A DNA stretch of 64,000 bases from RH-AL1 sp965198485 (GTDB lineage Bacteria > Pseudomonadota > Alphaproteobacteria > Rhizobiales > Beijerinckiaceae): the NCBI GenBank assembly GCA_965198485.1, contig CBDAPQ010000005.1, positions 682,001 to 746,000 on the forward strand. Direction: 5' to 3'. Positions 16,691 to 24,908 of the stretch are shown piece by piece. The notes under the pieces are model-generated. The model ran no database searches, was not told the DNA's origin, and worked only from the letters and a program-made list of their open reading frames with translations. Position numbers and translations under genes: made by a program. Position 1 is the first letter of the stretch; each line of letters starts with the position of its first letter.

Positions 16691-17971
16691 ATGCCTCTGC
16701 CCGGAAGTTCGTCGAAGCTGACCAAGCGCATCGTCGATGCTGCTACCCCGCAGGCTAGCCGCTATTTCGTGTGGGACTCCGAGCTGAAAGGCTTCGCGGT
16801 GCGGGTCGCGACAAGCGGCACCAAGACGTACATCGTCCGCTATCGCCCGCGCGGCCTGGGTCCTGGTGCTCCCAGGCGCTTCGTCGTTCTCGGCCGGCAC
16901 GGGCCCCTGACCCCAGACGAGGCACGCGCCCGAGCCAAGACATTGCTCGGCGCCGTTGCAGCAGGTCGAGATCCCGCGCGAGAGACGACTCGCACGGCCG
17001 ACGGCATCACCATCACTTCACTTGTCGACGTGTTCATCGAGGAGCACGCCAAGGCCAAGCGGAAGAGCGGCACGGCGGGCAACTACGAGGCCATCCTCAA
17101 GACCTACCTCGTTCCACGTCTCGGGAAGCGAGCGGCCGACGGCATCACGGCAAGCGAGATCGCTCAGCTCCACATTGCCCTGCGCGAACGGCCGTACCAA
17201 GCCAATCGGCTCCTCGCGATCGTCGGCAGCATGTACGGCTTCGCGGCCAAGCGTGGTCTGGTGGCGCGTGGCACCAACCCGGCCCTCGGTCTCGAACGCT
17301 TCCGCGAAACATCGCGCGAGCGGTATCTCTCGACTGACGAACTCGCCCGCCTCGGCGAGGCACTGCGGCTGGCCGAGACGGTCGGGCTGCCTTGGAAGTC
17401 CGATCCGGCCAAGCCGCCCAGCAAGCATCTGCCAGCAGAGGAGCGGCGACGCACCTTGCTTGCACCGGAGGTCACGCTGGCCTTCCGCCTGCTCCTCTTC
17501 ACGGGAGCACGGCTTCGCGAGATCCTGCATCTCGAATGGCGACACGTCGACCTCGAGCGCGGGCTCATCCTGCTTCCCGACAGCAAGACGGGTCGGAAGA
17601 CGATCGTCATGAGCGTGCTGACCGTGGCCCTACTCCGCGGTGCTCAGCGGGCCGGGCCGTTCGTCATTCCGGGCGCTCTTCCGGATCAACCGCGGTCCGA
17701 TCTGAAGAAGCCCTGGCTTGCCATCCAGCGGCACGCCGATCTGGAAGGCGTCCGCCTGCACGACCTCCGACACACCTTCGCGTCGATAGGCGCTGGAGCC
17801 AGTCTCGGCCTGCCGATCGTCGGGAAGCTTCTCGGACACTCACAGCCGGCAACGACCGCAAGGTACGCGCATCTCGATGCCGATCCGCTCCGTCGCGCCA
17901 CCGATCTGATCGGCGCGCAGCTCGCCGCCGCTCTCGCGCCGATCGCGAAACTGGAAAGTGGGAACGACTGA
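16691..17971 (+). CDS. Tyrosine integrase, P4-like with DUF4102 arm-binding domain
   Basis: About 426 aa from the ATG at 16691; the frame opens at 16604. The N-terminal arm-binding DUF4102-like part reads YFVWDSELKGFAVRV and DEARARAKTLLGAVAAGRDP; a SAM-like core-binding domain follows. The catalytic domain has Arg in FTGARLREILHLEW, Lys in DSKTGRKT, HxxR in LHDLRHTFAS, His in KLLGHSQ and the nucleophile Tyr in TARYAHLD, so it looks active. It lies beside a tRNA 3'-half sequence, as expected for island integrases. No excisionase is immediately next to it. Confidence 0.92.
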   Translation: MPLPGSSSKLTKRIVDAATPQASRYFVWDSELKGFAVRVATSGTKTYIVRYRPRGLGPGAPRRFVVLGRHGPLTPDEARARAKTLLGAVAAGRDPARETTRTADGITITSLVDVFIEEHAKAKRKSGTAGNYEAILKTYLVPRLGKRAADGITASEIAQLHIALRERPYQANRLLAIVGSMYGFAAKRGLVARGTNPALGLERFRETSRERYLSTDELARLGEALRLAETVGLPWKSDPAKPPSKHLPAEERRRTLLAPEVTLAFRLLLFTGARLREILHLEWRHVDLERGLILLPDSKTGRKTIVMSVLTVALLRGAQRAGPFVIPGALPDQPRSDLKKPWLAIQRHADLEGVRLHDLRHTFASIGAGASLGLPIVGKLLGHSQPATTARYAHLDADPLRRATDLIGAQLAAALAPIAKLESGND

Positions 17972-18349
17972 AGCTGGCCGGAAGGAGACTGGCCGGTTCC
18001 GGCGTCTGAGATTGTTATTGCTGTCGTTCGCGCGTGAACCGCGTCTCCGGTGGCTCACGACCCAATTTGGTCAGCTGGCGCTCGTTGAGAAGCTTCGAGA
18101 AGCGGACTGGACCGTCGGCTATTTAGAACGATATCTAAGCCGCATAGCCGACAAAGGCGTCGGCGCGTCGATTTCGCATGATGTAAGGGTTATGAGATAA
18201 GCGCGCCCGTATTTGCTTGTTCCTGCACGACATAGCCTGCGGCGGCAGCTTTGTCGAACCAGCTTTGCGCGACAGTATCGTCCTCCGCTGTGGCAGAGCC
18301 TAGACTAGCACTACAGTTTTGGTTTGTCTTGAGGTGCGCCTCTCTCGCT
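17972..18349. other. Intergenic stretch after the integrase
   Basis: About 380 bp without a recognisable gene. A short plus-strand frame ends at 18200 with LVEKLREADWTVGYLERYLS, which looks protein-like but has no clear start and matches no family I know. It may be the tail of a lost gene. Confidence 0.35.
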
Positions 18350-18680
18350 GCAGCTTAGTGGACGCGTCGCCATAAGCTCCACGCGTTCACCTGTGCAGGC
18401 GCGATGCGTTGCTGCGCGAGGCGCACGGCGATGCGGCGGATCTCCTGCATCGACCAGCGGATCAGGGGTGGCCTACTCGGAGCGCCCTCGTCGATCTTTT
18501 TGGGGGCGGAGGAGGCGTGGTGTTAGCTTGGTGGCGAATTGGGCGAGCATGGCGAAGGCGGTCATGACAAGCGAGACGTGGCGATGCCAGCCGTGCCAGG
18601 AGCGCGTCTCGTTGTGGTCGAGGCCGAGCTCGTTCTTGGCGGTCTTGAAGCTCCCCGCTGGCTCGGCGAGGGCCTGCCTG
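18350..18680 (-). pseudogene. IS701-family transposase C-terminal relic
   Basis: On the minus strand the sequence reads SFKTAKNELGLDHNETRSW, then HGWHRHVSLVMTAFAMLAQF, and further on PLIRWSMQEIRRIAVRLAQQ and a short tail. This is the end of an IS701/IS4-like DDE transposase (catalytic Glu region E-N-E-L-G-L-D plus the Y/H-H-W-H segment). The N-terminal 300 residues are missing. It lies just upstream of the rutA promoter region. Confidence 0.75.
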
Positions 18681-18731
18681 CCAATGGCCGCCGCGATTTT
18701 AGGCGAAGCTGCTCAAAGTCCACGCTTTAGC

Positions 18732-18745
18732 AGACCAAAAGGTCT
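18732..18745. promoter_or_regulatory. Degenerate RutR-like box upstream of rutA
   Basis: AGACC-AAAA-GGTCT, a symmetric site resembling the RutR consensus TTGACCA-NN-TGGTCAA with one deviation in the right arm. It lies about 85 bp before a perfect core box, which suggests two bound dimers. Confidence 0.5.
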
Positions 18746-18828
18746 ATTTTTTGTACCACTTTGACAAAACGTCTAACAAAAACATAAAGTTATCCGATTT
18801 CTTCTTGATAATGACACTGACCATTTGG

Positions 18829-18840
18829 TCTGTTACCGTT
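18829..18840. promoter_or_regulatory. RutR operator upstream of rutA
   Basis: GACCA-TT-TGGTC, a perfect match to the core of the Escherichia coli RutR operator (TTGACCANNTGGTCAA). It ends 34 bp before the rutA ATG, so bound protein would overlap the promoter and block transcription until uracil or thymine is present. A RutR homologue is encoded at 32-33 kb. Confidence 0.85.
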
Positions 18841-18874
18841 TGCATCTCAGGCTGGTTCTGGCGGAGAGTGGTTC

Positions 18875-19963
18875 ATGAAGATCGGCGTATTCATCCCGAT
18901 CGGCAATAATGGCTGGCTGATCTCGAGCGCCGCGCCGCAGTACAAGCCGACGTTCGCGCTCAACAAAGAGATCGTGACCCGGGCGGAGCGCTACGGCTTC
19001 GACTTCGCATTGTCGATGATCAAGCTGCGGGGTTTCGGCGGCCGGACGGAGTTCTGGGACCACAACCTCGAGTCCTTCACCCTAATGGCGGGCCTTGCGG
19101 CGGTCACGACAAAGATCAAACTATTCGCGACAGTCGCCACCCTCGTCATACCTCCCGCGATCGCGGCTCGGATGTGCTCGACGATCGACTCGATCTCCAA
19201 TGGCCGCTTCGGCCTGAACGTCGTAACCGGTTGGCAAAAGCCGGAGTATTCCCAGATGGGCCTTTGGCCCGGGGATGACTACTTCTCCAAACGCTACGAT
19301 TACCTGTCCGAATACGTCACGATCATGCGCGAGCTGTGGACGGATGGTCGTTCGGATTTCAAAGGCGAATTCTTCCAAATGGATGATTGCCGCCTCAGTC
19401 CCCGCCCGCAGGCCGATATGAAGATCATCTGCGCGGGGCAGAGCGCGGAGGGCATGGCCTTCTCTGCTCGCCATGCTGACTACAATTTCTGCTTCGGTAA
19501 GGGCGTGAACACGCCCAAGGCGTTCGCTCCGACGGTCGAGCGCCTTAACCGAGCCGTCAGAGAGGTTAGGCGCCAGGTGTCCTGCTACGCCCTTTTCATG
19601 GTGATCGCGGACGAGACCGACGAGGCGGCCAGAGCGAAGTGGGAAGCCTACAAGGAAGGCGCGGACGTCGAGGCCCTCCGTTGGCTCACGGTACAGAGCT
19701 CTGCCGACACCAAGTCGGGCGGCGATACCAACGTCCGACAGATGGCCGACCCGACGTCCGCCGTGAACATCAACATGGGAACGCTGGTGGGATCCTACGA
19801 GAGCGTGGCAAGCATGCTCGACGAGGTCTCGACCGTCGAGGGGACTGAGGGCGTGCTCCTGACCTTCGACGACTTCGTCGCCGGCGTCGAAGCCTTCGGA
19901 CGCCGGATACAGCCGCTGATGTCCTGCCGTGAAGGGCTAGTCACGACGTCGGAGGCCGCATGA
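18875..19963 (+). CDS. rutA: Pyrimidine monooxygenase RutA
   Basis: 362 aa flavin-dependent oxygenase of the bacterial luciferase fold. It opens the uracil ring between N3 and C4 with reduced FMN and O2 to give ureidoacrylate (peracid). Diagnostic stretches: MKIGVFIPIGNNGWLISSAA at the N-terminus, WDHNLESFTLMAGLAAVT, GRFGLNVVTGWQKPEYSQMG, and CAGQSAEGMAFSA. The ATG at 18875 has GGCGGAGAG upstream. It is the first gene of a six-gene operon and overlaps rutB by four bases. Reduced flavin should come from RutF at the operon end. Confidence 0.96.
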   Translation: MKIGVFIPIGNNGWLISSAAPQYKPTFALNKEIVTRAERYGFDFALSMIKLRGFGGRTEFWDHNLESFTLMAGLAAVTTKIKLFATVATLVIPPAIAARMCSTIDSISNGRFGLNVVTGWQKPEYSQMGLWPGDDYFSKRYDYLSEYVTIMRELWTDGRSDFKGEFFQMDDCRLSPRPQADMKIICAGQSAEGMAFSARHADYNFCFGKGVNTPKAFAPTVERLNRAVREVRRQVSCYALFMVIADETDEAARAKWEAYKEGADVEALRWLTVQSSADTKSGGDTNVRQMADPTSAVNINMGTLVGSYESVASMLDEVSTVEGTEGVLLTFDDFVAGVEAFGRRIQPLMSCREGLVTTSEAA

Positions 19964-20694
19964 GCGCGCATCGCGAGGCCGTTGGCTACCGGCCGCCCCG
20001 TGGCGAGCTTGCCACGGTGACGCTCGGCGCGCGCCCCGAGCCGCTCGCGATCTCGCCTTCCGAAACGGCCCTAATCGTCGTCGACATGCAGAACGCCTAC
20101 GCTAGCAAGGACGGCTACCTCGACTTGGCGGGATTTGACGTCTCGACGACGCCGCCGGTGATCGAGAAGATTGCCACGGCGATCGACATAGCTAGGGCAG
20201 CGGGTTTGCCCGTGATCTACTTTCAGAACGGGTGGGACCCGAAATACGTCGAGGCGGGCGGCCCGGGATCGCCGAACTGGCACAAGTCGAATGCGCTCAA
20301 GACCATGCGCCGGCACCCGGAGCTGCGGGGCAAGCTCCTGGCAAAGGGGACCTGGGACTACGCGCTGGTCGATAGGTTAAGGCCACTTCCGAGCGACATC
20401 GTGATCCCCAAGACGCGGTATTCGGGGTTCTACAACACCAACTTCGACAGCGTGCTGCGTTCCTTGAGCGTGCGCAACCTGGTCTTTACGGGCATTGCCA
20501 CGAACGTGTGTGTCGAGTCGACCCTGCGGGACGGCTTCTTTCTTGAGTACTTCGGCGTCGTACTCGCCGATGCGACGCACCAGGCGGGGCCGCCCTCGGC
20601 GCAGGATGCGGCGCTCTGGAACATCGAGACCTTCTTCGGCTGGGTGTCGGACGTAGGCAGCTTTGCCCAAGCGCTCGGGGCCGACCACCGTTGA
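19960..20694 (+). CDS. rutB: Ureidoacrylate amidohydrolase RutB
   Basis: 244 aa isochorismatase-fold cysteine hydrolase that releases carbamate from ureidoacrylate to give aminoacrylate. Catalytic Asp in ALIVVDMQNAYASKDGYLD, Lys region in KGTWDYALV, and nucleophile Cys in FTGIATNVCVESTLRDGFF. The long substrate-specific insert GWDPKYVEAGGPGSPNWHKS is typical of RutB. The start ATGA overlaps the rutA stop. Confidence 0.95.
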   Translation: MSAHREAVGYRPPRGELATVTLGARPEPLAISPSETALIVVDMQNAYASKDGYLDLAGFDVSTTPPVIEKIATAIDIARAAGLPVIYFQNGWDPKYVEAGGPGSPNWHKSNALKTMRRHPELRGKLLAKGTWDYALVDRLRPLPSDIVIPKTRYSGFYNTNFDSVLRSLSVRNLVFTGIATNVCVESTLRDGFFLEYFGVVLADATHQAGPPSAQDAALWNIETFFGWVSDVGSFAQALGADHR

Positions 20695-20755
20695 CGGGCT
20701 AGGTCGGACAGTACGGAGGCGTCGAAGGAAACGGCGTCCATGGAACGGAGACGAG

Positions 20756-21142
20756 ATGCCAAGAGCCGCCATCATTCCTGCAGGCACAGGCCGACCCATC
20801 GCGCCCTTCGTGCCGGGTGTCCTCGCCGACGGCGTGCTCTACGTGTCGGGCACGCTGCCGTTCGACGCCAACAACGACGTCGTCCACGTAGGCGATGCCA
20901 CCGCTCAGACCCGTCACGTGCTCGAGACGATCAGGCGCGTCGTCGAGGAGGCGGGCGGGACCATCGCGGACATAACCTTCAACTCTATTTTCCTGACGGA
21001 CTGGGCGAACTATGCCGCTATCAACGCGGTCTACGCCGAGTACTTCGCCGGGCACGAGCCTGCCCGCTACTGTGTGCTGACCGGCCTCGTTAAACCGGAC
21101 GCGCTGGTCGAGATCGCCAGCATCGCGCACATCACGCGCTGA
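20756..21142 (+). CDS. rutC: RutC, Rid-family aminoacrylate deaminase/reductase
   Basis: 128 aa YjgF/YER057c/UK114 protein. In the Rut pathway it helps convert aminoacrylate (or its peracid) towards malonic semialdehyde. PFVPGVLADGVLYVSGTLPF, GTIADITFNSIFLTDWANY and the ligand-binding Arg in GHEPARYCVLTGL are visible. Start at the ATG at 20756, 61 bp after rutB; the GAACGGAGACG before it gives the SD. Confidence 0.93.
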   Translation: MPRAAIIPAGTGRPIAPFVPGVLADGVLYVSGTLPFDANNDVVHVGDATAQTRHVLETIRRVVEEAGGTIADITFNSIFLTDWANYAAINAVYAEYFAGHEPARYCVLTGLVKPDALVEIASIAHITR

Positions 21143-21149
21143 GGTCGGG

Positions 21150-21941
21150 ATGAACGTCGTCTCGTATACCGTCAGGGGGCGCAGGGAGCCCGACGCGCCC
21201 GTCGTGATCTTGTCGTCTGGGCTGGGCGGTGCGGCATCGTATTGGGCCCCACAATTCGAATTGTTGGACAAGCGGTTCCGGGTGTTGACGTACGATCACC
21301 GTGGCACGGGAGCAAATCACGCCGAGCTCCCGATCGGCCATTCCATTGCCGACATGGCCGACGATGTGCTCGCCGTCCTCGACGAGCTCGGCGTCGGGCA
21401 CGCCACCTTCATGGGGCACGCGCTTGGCGGCCTGATCGGCCTGCAGGTGGCGCTCAGGAGACCTTCGGCGCTCGAACGGCTGGTTCTGGTCAACGCCTGG
21501 GCTAGGGCCGACGTTCATACGGTGCATTGCTTCGCGATGCGCAAGGAGGTGCTCAAGCATCTCGGTGTCGCATCGTACGTCAGGCTGCAGCCGCTCTTCC
21601 TCTATCCGGCGACATGGCTCTCGCGCCACTCGGCCTGGATCGAGCGCGAGGAATTGACTGCCATCGAGCGCTTCCCCGGCGTCGGCAACACGCTCACCCG
21701 TATACAGGCGCTGCTCGACTTCGATGTCGAGGAGCGTCTCGCCTCCATCGAGGTGCCGACCCTTGTCGCCGCCTCCTGCGACGACCTACTCGTCCCTTAC
21801 ACCTGTTCGAGAGCCTTGGTCAGGGGATTGCCGAATGCTCGGCTGGTCGTGGCCCCGCATGGCGGTCATGCCTACAACGTCGTGCGTCCGGCGATCTTCG
21901 CCCGTCACCTTCTCGGTTTCCTCGGGAATCGGGTCGATTAA
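21150..21941 (+). CDS. rutD: RutD, alpha/beta-hydrolase of the Rut pathway
   Basis: 263 aa. Proposed to hydrolyse aminoacrylate to malonic semialdehyde and ammonium. Oxyanion region LSSGLGGAASYW, YDHRGTG, and the nucleophile elbow reads GHALGGLIGLQ, with Ala where canonical hydrolases have Ser; I cannot say from this alone whether that is usual for RutD. The C-terminal HGGHAYNVVRP supplies the His. It starts 7 bp after rutC, and its TAA shares a base with the rutE ATG. Confidence 0.9.
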   Translation: MNVVSYTVRGRREPDAPVVILSSGLGGAASYWAPQFELLDKRFRVLTYDHRGTGANHAELPIGHSIADMADDVLAVLDELGVGHATFMGHALGGLIGLQVALRRPSALERLVLVNAWARADVHTVHCFAMRKEVLKHLGVASYVRLQPLFLYPATWLSRHSAWIEREELTAIERFPGVGNTLTRIQALLDFDVEERLASIEVPTLVAASCDDLLVPYTCSRALVRGLPNARLVVAPHGGHAYNVVRPAIFARHLLGFLGNRVD

Positions 21942-22531
21942 TGAATGCACGACTTCCCGATGCCTCGTTGGACGCCCTGTTCTCGCAGGCGCGAACCCAC
22001 AACGTTTGGAGGGATGCCACGGTCGACGATGGGGTCCTTCGCGAATTGTACCGCCTAGTTGCTCTGGGTCCTACCTCGGCTAACTGCAGCCCCGCTCGCC
22101 TCCTCTTCATACGATCCGCCGAGGGACGCGAGCGGCTCAGGCCCGCGCTCTCGAAGGGCAATCTCGCCAAGACGATGACCGCTCCGGTCAACGTCGTCGT
22201 CGCCTACGACCGCACCTTCTTCGAAGAACTGCCGCGGCTCTTCCCGCACACCGACGCGAGATCGTGGTTTGTCTCGAGCAGGTCCCTCGCGGAGGAAACC
22301 GCGTTGCGCAACGGCTCGATGCAGGGCGCCTACCTCATCCTCGCGGCGCGCTCGCTCGGTCTCGACGTCGGGGTCCTATCCGGATTCGACAGGGCGAAGG
22401 TCGACGCCGAGTTCTTCGCGGGCACGAGCTGGACGGCCAACTTCATCGTCAACCTCGGATACGGTGACCCCTCGGCCTTGCACCCCCGCCTGCCTCGTCT
22501 CGGCTTCGACGAGGCATGCCGCCTCGCGTGA
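21941..22531 (+). CDS. rutE: RutE, malonic semialdehyde reductase (nitroreductase fold)
   Basis: 196 aa FMN-dependent nitroreductase-family enzyme that reduces toxic malonic semialdehyde to 3-hydroxypropionate. RTHNVWRDATVDDGVLRELY, LGPTSANCSPARLLFI (flavin phosphate site), NGSMQGAYLILAARSLGLD and GFDEACRLA at the end. Start at the ATG overlapping the rutD stop (TAATG), so translation is coupled. Confidence 0.92.
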   Translation: MNARLPDASLDALFSQARTHNVWRDATVDDGVLRELYRLVALGPTSANCSPARLLFIRSAEGRERLRPALSKGNLAKTMTAPVNVVVAYDRTFFEELPRLFPHTDARSWFVSSRSLAEETALRNGSMQGAYLILAARSLGLDVGVLSGFDRAKVDAEFFAGTSWTANFIVNLGYGDPSALHPRLPRLGFDEACRLA

Positions 22532-22553
22532 TCCGCCCCGAAAGGAGACGACC

Positions 22554-23087
22554 ATGACCGCGGCCCAACTCGAGACTGCCCGGCTTAGCTATGTCGAGGG
22601 AATGGCGAGGCTCGCAGCGGCTGTCAACGTGATCACCACCGACGGCCCTGGCGGACGGGCGGGGTTCACCGCCTCTGCGGTATGCAGCGTGACAGATGCG
22701 CCACCGACGCTGCTCGTGTGTCTAAAGCAAACAGCATCGGTCTACGACGTCTTCGCTAAGAACGGCGTGCTGTGTGTTAATACGCTGACGTCTCGCCACG
22801 TGGCGGTCTCGAAGCTGTTCGGCGGACACACGCCGGTCGACCAACGATTCGCCGCGGCCGAGTGGAGCGTCGGCGTCAGTGGTTCGCCGCTCCTCGTAGA
22901 GGCTTTGGCGTCTTTCGATTGCCGCATCTCGGACAAGGCCATCGTCGGCACGCACGACGTTCTCTTCTGCGAGGTGCTTTCGGTCCGTCTCGGCGATCCC
23001 GTCGACACCCTCGTGTACGTCGATCGAGCCTACCACGTGCTCTCCTTGGCCGCGGCGGCGTCGAGATCGGGCGGCACGCCGGCCTGA
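22554..23087 (+). CDS. rutF: Flavin reductase RutF
   Basis: 177 aa NADH-dependent FMN reductase that feeds RutA. GMARLAAAVNVITTDGPGGR, GFTASAVCSVTDAPPTLLVC (flavin-binding loop) and VLCVNTLTSRH are typical of the flavin-reductase-like domain family. The ATG at 22554 is preceded by AAAGGAGACGACC. It is the last gene of the operon; RutG, the uracil permease that often follows, is absent. Beyond it 23088-23496 is non-coding and carries two RutR-like boxes. Confidence 0.93.
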   Translation: MTAAQLETARLSYVEGMARLAAAVNVITTDGPGGRAGFTASAVCSVTDAPPTLLVCLKQTASVYDVFAKNGVLCVNTLTSRHVAVSKLFGGHTPVDQRFAAAEWSVGVSGSPLLVEALASFDCRISDKAIVGTHDVLFCEVLSVRLGDPVDTLVYVDRAYHVLSLAAAASRSGGTPA

Positions 23088-23310
23088 TGCCCGTCGGACC
23101 ATCTACGATCGCCCTGGACGAGCGATGGTGCAGCCCAAGCTTGCGAACTCAGCGTTGCATCTCCCGGTGCCGGCAACGGATCAACTCGAGGTGGCCGGCC
23201 GGCCCACGGCGGCCGCTTGGCTTACCGGCCACCACGTGCCCGCTACCGCTGCGGCCACAGTATCGGCAAGGCCGCCCCCCCTCGGGCTGATGCCTCAACC
23301 GAGCATATCG

Positions 23311-23322
23311 GACCAAATGGTC
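23311..23322. promoter_or_regulatory. RutR operator upstream of the oxygenase operon
   Basis: GACCA-AA-TGGTC, a perfect core RutR box in the 409-bp gap between rutF and the 2-oxoglutarate oxygenase gene, about 175 bp before that start. It pairs with a second near-match at 23469. Confidence 0.75.
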
Positions 23323-23468
23323 TGTTTCTGATCAGTTATTGCGTAACCGATGGGCATGACTGCTACCGCTCACGGTCGTCGCTGGATCGACATATCCAGT
23401 CGAGGTGAGGCGACAGCCGACCGACGGAAGGCGGCGTAGATCTGGCACGCCGCTTGCTCATAAAAACT

Positions 23469-23480
23469 GATCAAATGGTC
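23469..23480. promoter_or_regulatory. Second RutR-like box, next to the oxygenase start
   Basis: GATCA-AA-TGGTC, one mismatch from the core box. It lies 16 bp before the ATG at 23497, where binding would cover the ribosome-binding or promoter region. With the box at 23311 it places the oxygenase-transporter operon in the same regulon as rutA-F. Confidence 0.65.
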
Positions 23481-23496
23481 CGACAAGAGGTTGGTA

Positions 23497-24510
23497 ATGA
23501 CGCTTCTCCAGGTCCCGGTGATCGATCTCACGCCCTACCGGGAGGGCACCTCTGAGGGCAAAGCAAGGGTCGCCGCGGCAGTCGACCAAGCCTGTCGCGA
23601 CATCGGGTTCCTCGTGGTGTCGGGGCATGGCATCCCGGAGGATCTGATCCGCCAAACCCACGAGGTGTCCGCGCGATTCTTCGCTCTGCCGCACCGGGAC
23701 AAGCTCGCGGTCGACCGTCCAGCACCCGATCAGGTCAGAGGCTACAGCGCCGTCGGCGGCGAGGGCCTCGCCTTCAGCCTCGACGAGCCGACGCCGCCCG
23801 ATATTAAGGAATCTCTTTCCATCGGTCCCGTCGACGTGCCTCCCGGCGACGACTACTATACCTGCGCGGCTGCCGGCCCGCACTTCGCTCCCAACGTCTG
23901 GCCGGACGAGCCTGCCGAACTTAAGGAGATCTGGTCGAAGTACTTCCGTGCTGTGGATGGGCTCGCGCGCGATATGATGCGTATCTTCGCCCTGGGCCTG
24001 GAGCTCGACGAGAACCACTTCGACGGGACGATCGACCGCAACATTTCCATGATGCGTGTGCTGCGATACCCCGCGCAGCAGACGCCGCCGTTGCCCGGAC
24101 AGCTGCGCGCGGGCGCGCATTCCGATTACGGCAGCATGACGATCCTGCGTAAGGAGATCACCGACAAGAGCCTGCAGGTGAAGAACAAGGCCGGCGAATG
24201 GGTTGATGTGCCGGTCGTAGAGGGCACCTTTATCATCAACATCGGCGACCTGATGCAGCAGTGGACCAACGACACTTGGTCCTCGACCGTGCACCGGGTC
24301 GTCAATCCAGAATTCGGATCCGCCGAGAACATCGACCGCCTCTCGATCGTATTCTTCCATCAGCCGAACTACGACGCGCCTGTCGAGTGCCTGCCGACCT
24401 GCTCGAGCTTGGACAAGCCGGTAAAGTACGCCGTGGTCTCGTCCGGCGATCATCTCCGCAGCAAGTTCGTCAAGCAGACGACATTCGGTAAGGGCGAGAA
24501 GGCCGCCTGA
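23497..24510 (+). CDS. 2-oxoglutarate/Fe(II) oxygenase, isopenicillin N synthase-like
   Basis: 337 aa soluble double-stranded beta-helix oxygenase. N-terminal DIOX_N: VPVIDLTPYREGTS, GFLVVSGHGIPEDLI. Iron ligands: His and Asp in AGAHSDYGSMTIL and distal His in STVHRVVNP; 2-oxoglutarate Arg in RLSIVFFHQPNYDA. Start at the ATG at 23497 with AAGAGG upstream. First gene of a second RutR-boxed operon, ahead of a VOC protein and a nucleoside-type ABC importer. Fungal thymine 7-hydroxylase belongs to the same superfamily, so hydroxylation of thymine or a related base is an attractive but unproven role. Confidence 0.88.
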   Translation: MTLLQVPVIDLTPYREGTSEGKARVAAAVDQACRDIGFLVVSGHGIPEDLIRQTHEVSARFFALPHRDKLAVDRPAPDQVRGYSAVGGEGLAFSLDEPTPPDIKESLSIGPVDVPPGDDYYTCAAAGPHFAPNVWPDEPAELKEIWSKYFRAVDGLARDMMRIFALGLELDENHFDGTIDRNISMMRVLRYPAQQTPPLPGQLRAGAHSDYGSMTILRKEITDKSLQVKNKAGEWVDVPVVEGTFIINIGDLMQQWTNDTWSSTVHRVVNPEFGSAENIDRLSIVFFHQPNYDAPVECLPTCSSLDKPVKYAVVSSGDHLRSKFVKQTTFGKGEKAA

Positions 24511-24511
24511 A

Positions 24512-24898
24512 GTGGCCCGTCTGTCCTACGTCAACATCTTCACCCGAGACCTCCACTCGCTGCCGGACTTCTACAAGGTCGTCTTCGGCTTAGAGGAAAT
24601 CGAAGCGATACGATCCCCGATCTTTCGTGGCCTTGATGCGGGTGGGACGTGCGTGGGGTTCAACGCCCAGGAGGCCTACGGCCTGCTGGGCCTGGACGGA
24701 CGATCCGATCCGACAGGCACCGGCTTCCTGCTCAACTTCGACGTCGGCACGACGGACGAGGTCGACGCCCTGATCCCAATCGCCGTCGATCTCGGTGCCA
24801 CGCTGATCAAGTCACCCTATCGGACCTACTACAACTGGTACCAGGCGGTCCTCGACGATCCCGAGGGAAACGTCTTTCGCATCAACACAGTGCTGTGA
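24512..24898 (+). CDS. VOC (glyoxalase/bleomycin-resistance fold) protein
   Basis: 128 aa with a GTG start one base after the preceding stop. The beta-alpha-beta-beta-beta pattern is clear: LSYVNIFTRDLHSLPDFYKV, then GVGFNA..., and second module KSPYRTYYNWYQAVLDDPEG with the terminal E-G-N-V-F-R. Metal-ligand positions are only partly conserved (no N-terminal His). Function unknown; its place inside the operon suggests it acts on a product or intermediate of the oxygenase or transported substrate. Confidence 0.8.
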   Translation: MARLSYVNIFTRDLHSLPDFYKVVFGLEEIEAIRSPIFRGLDAGGTCVGFNAQEAYGLLGLDGRSDPTGTGFLLNFDVGTTDEVDALIPIAVDLGATLIKSPYRTYYNWYQAVLDDPEGNVFRINTVL

Positions 24899-24908
24899 GG
24901 ATAACGAC

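Noticed and set aside
23088..23496. A coding gene between rutF and the oxygenase gene
   Set aside because: Short frames only, without start signals; the stretch is better explained as a control region with two RutR-like boxes.
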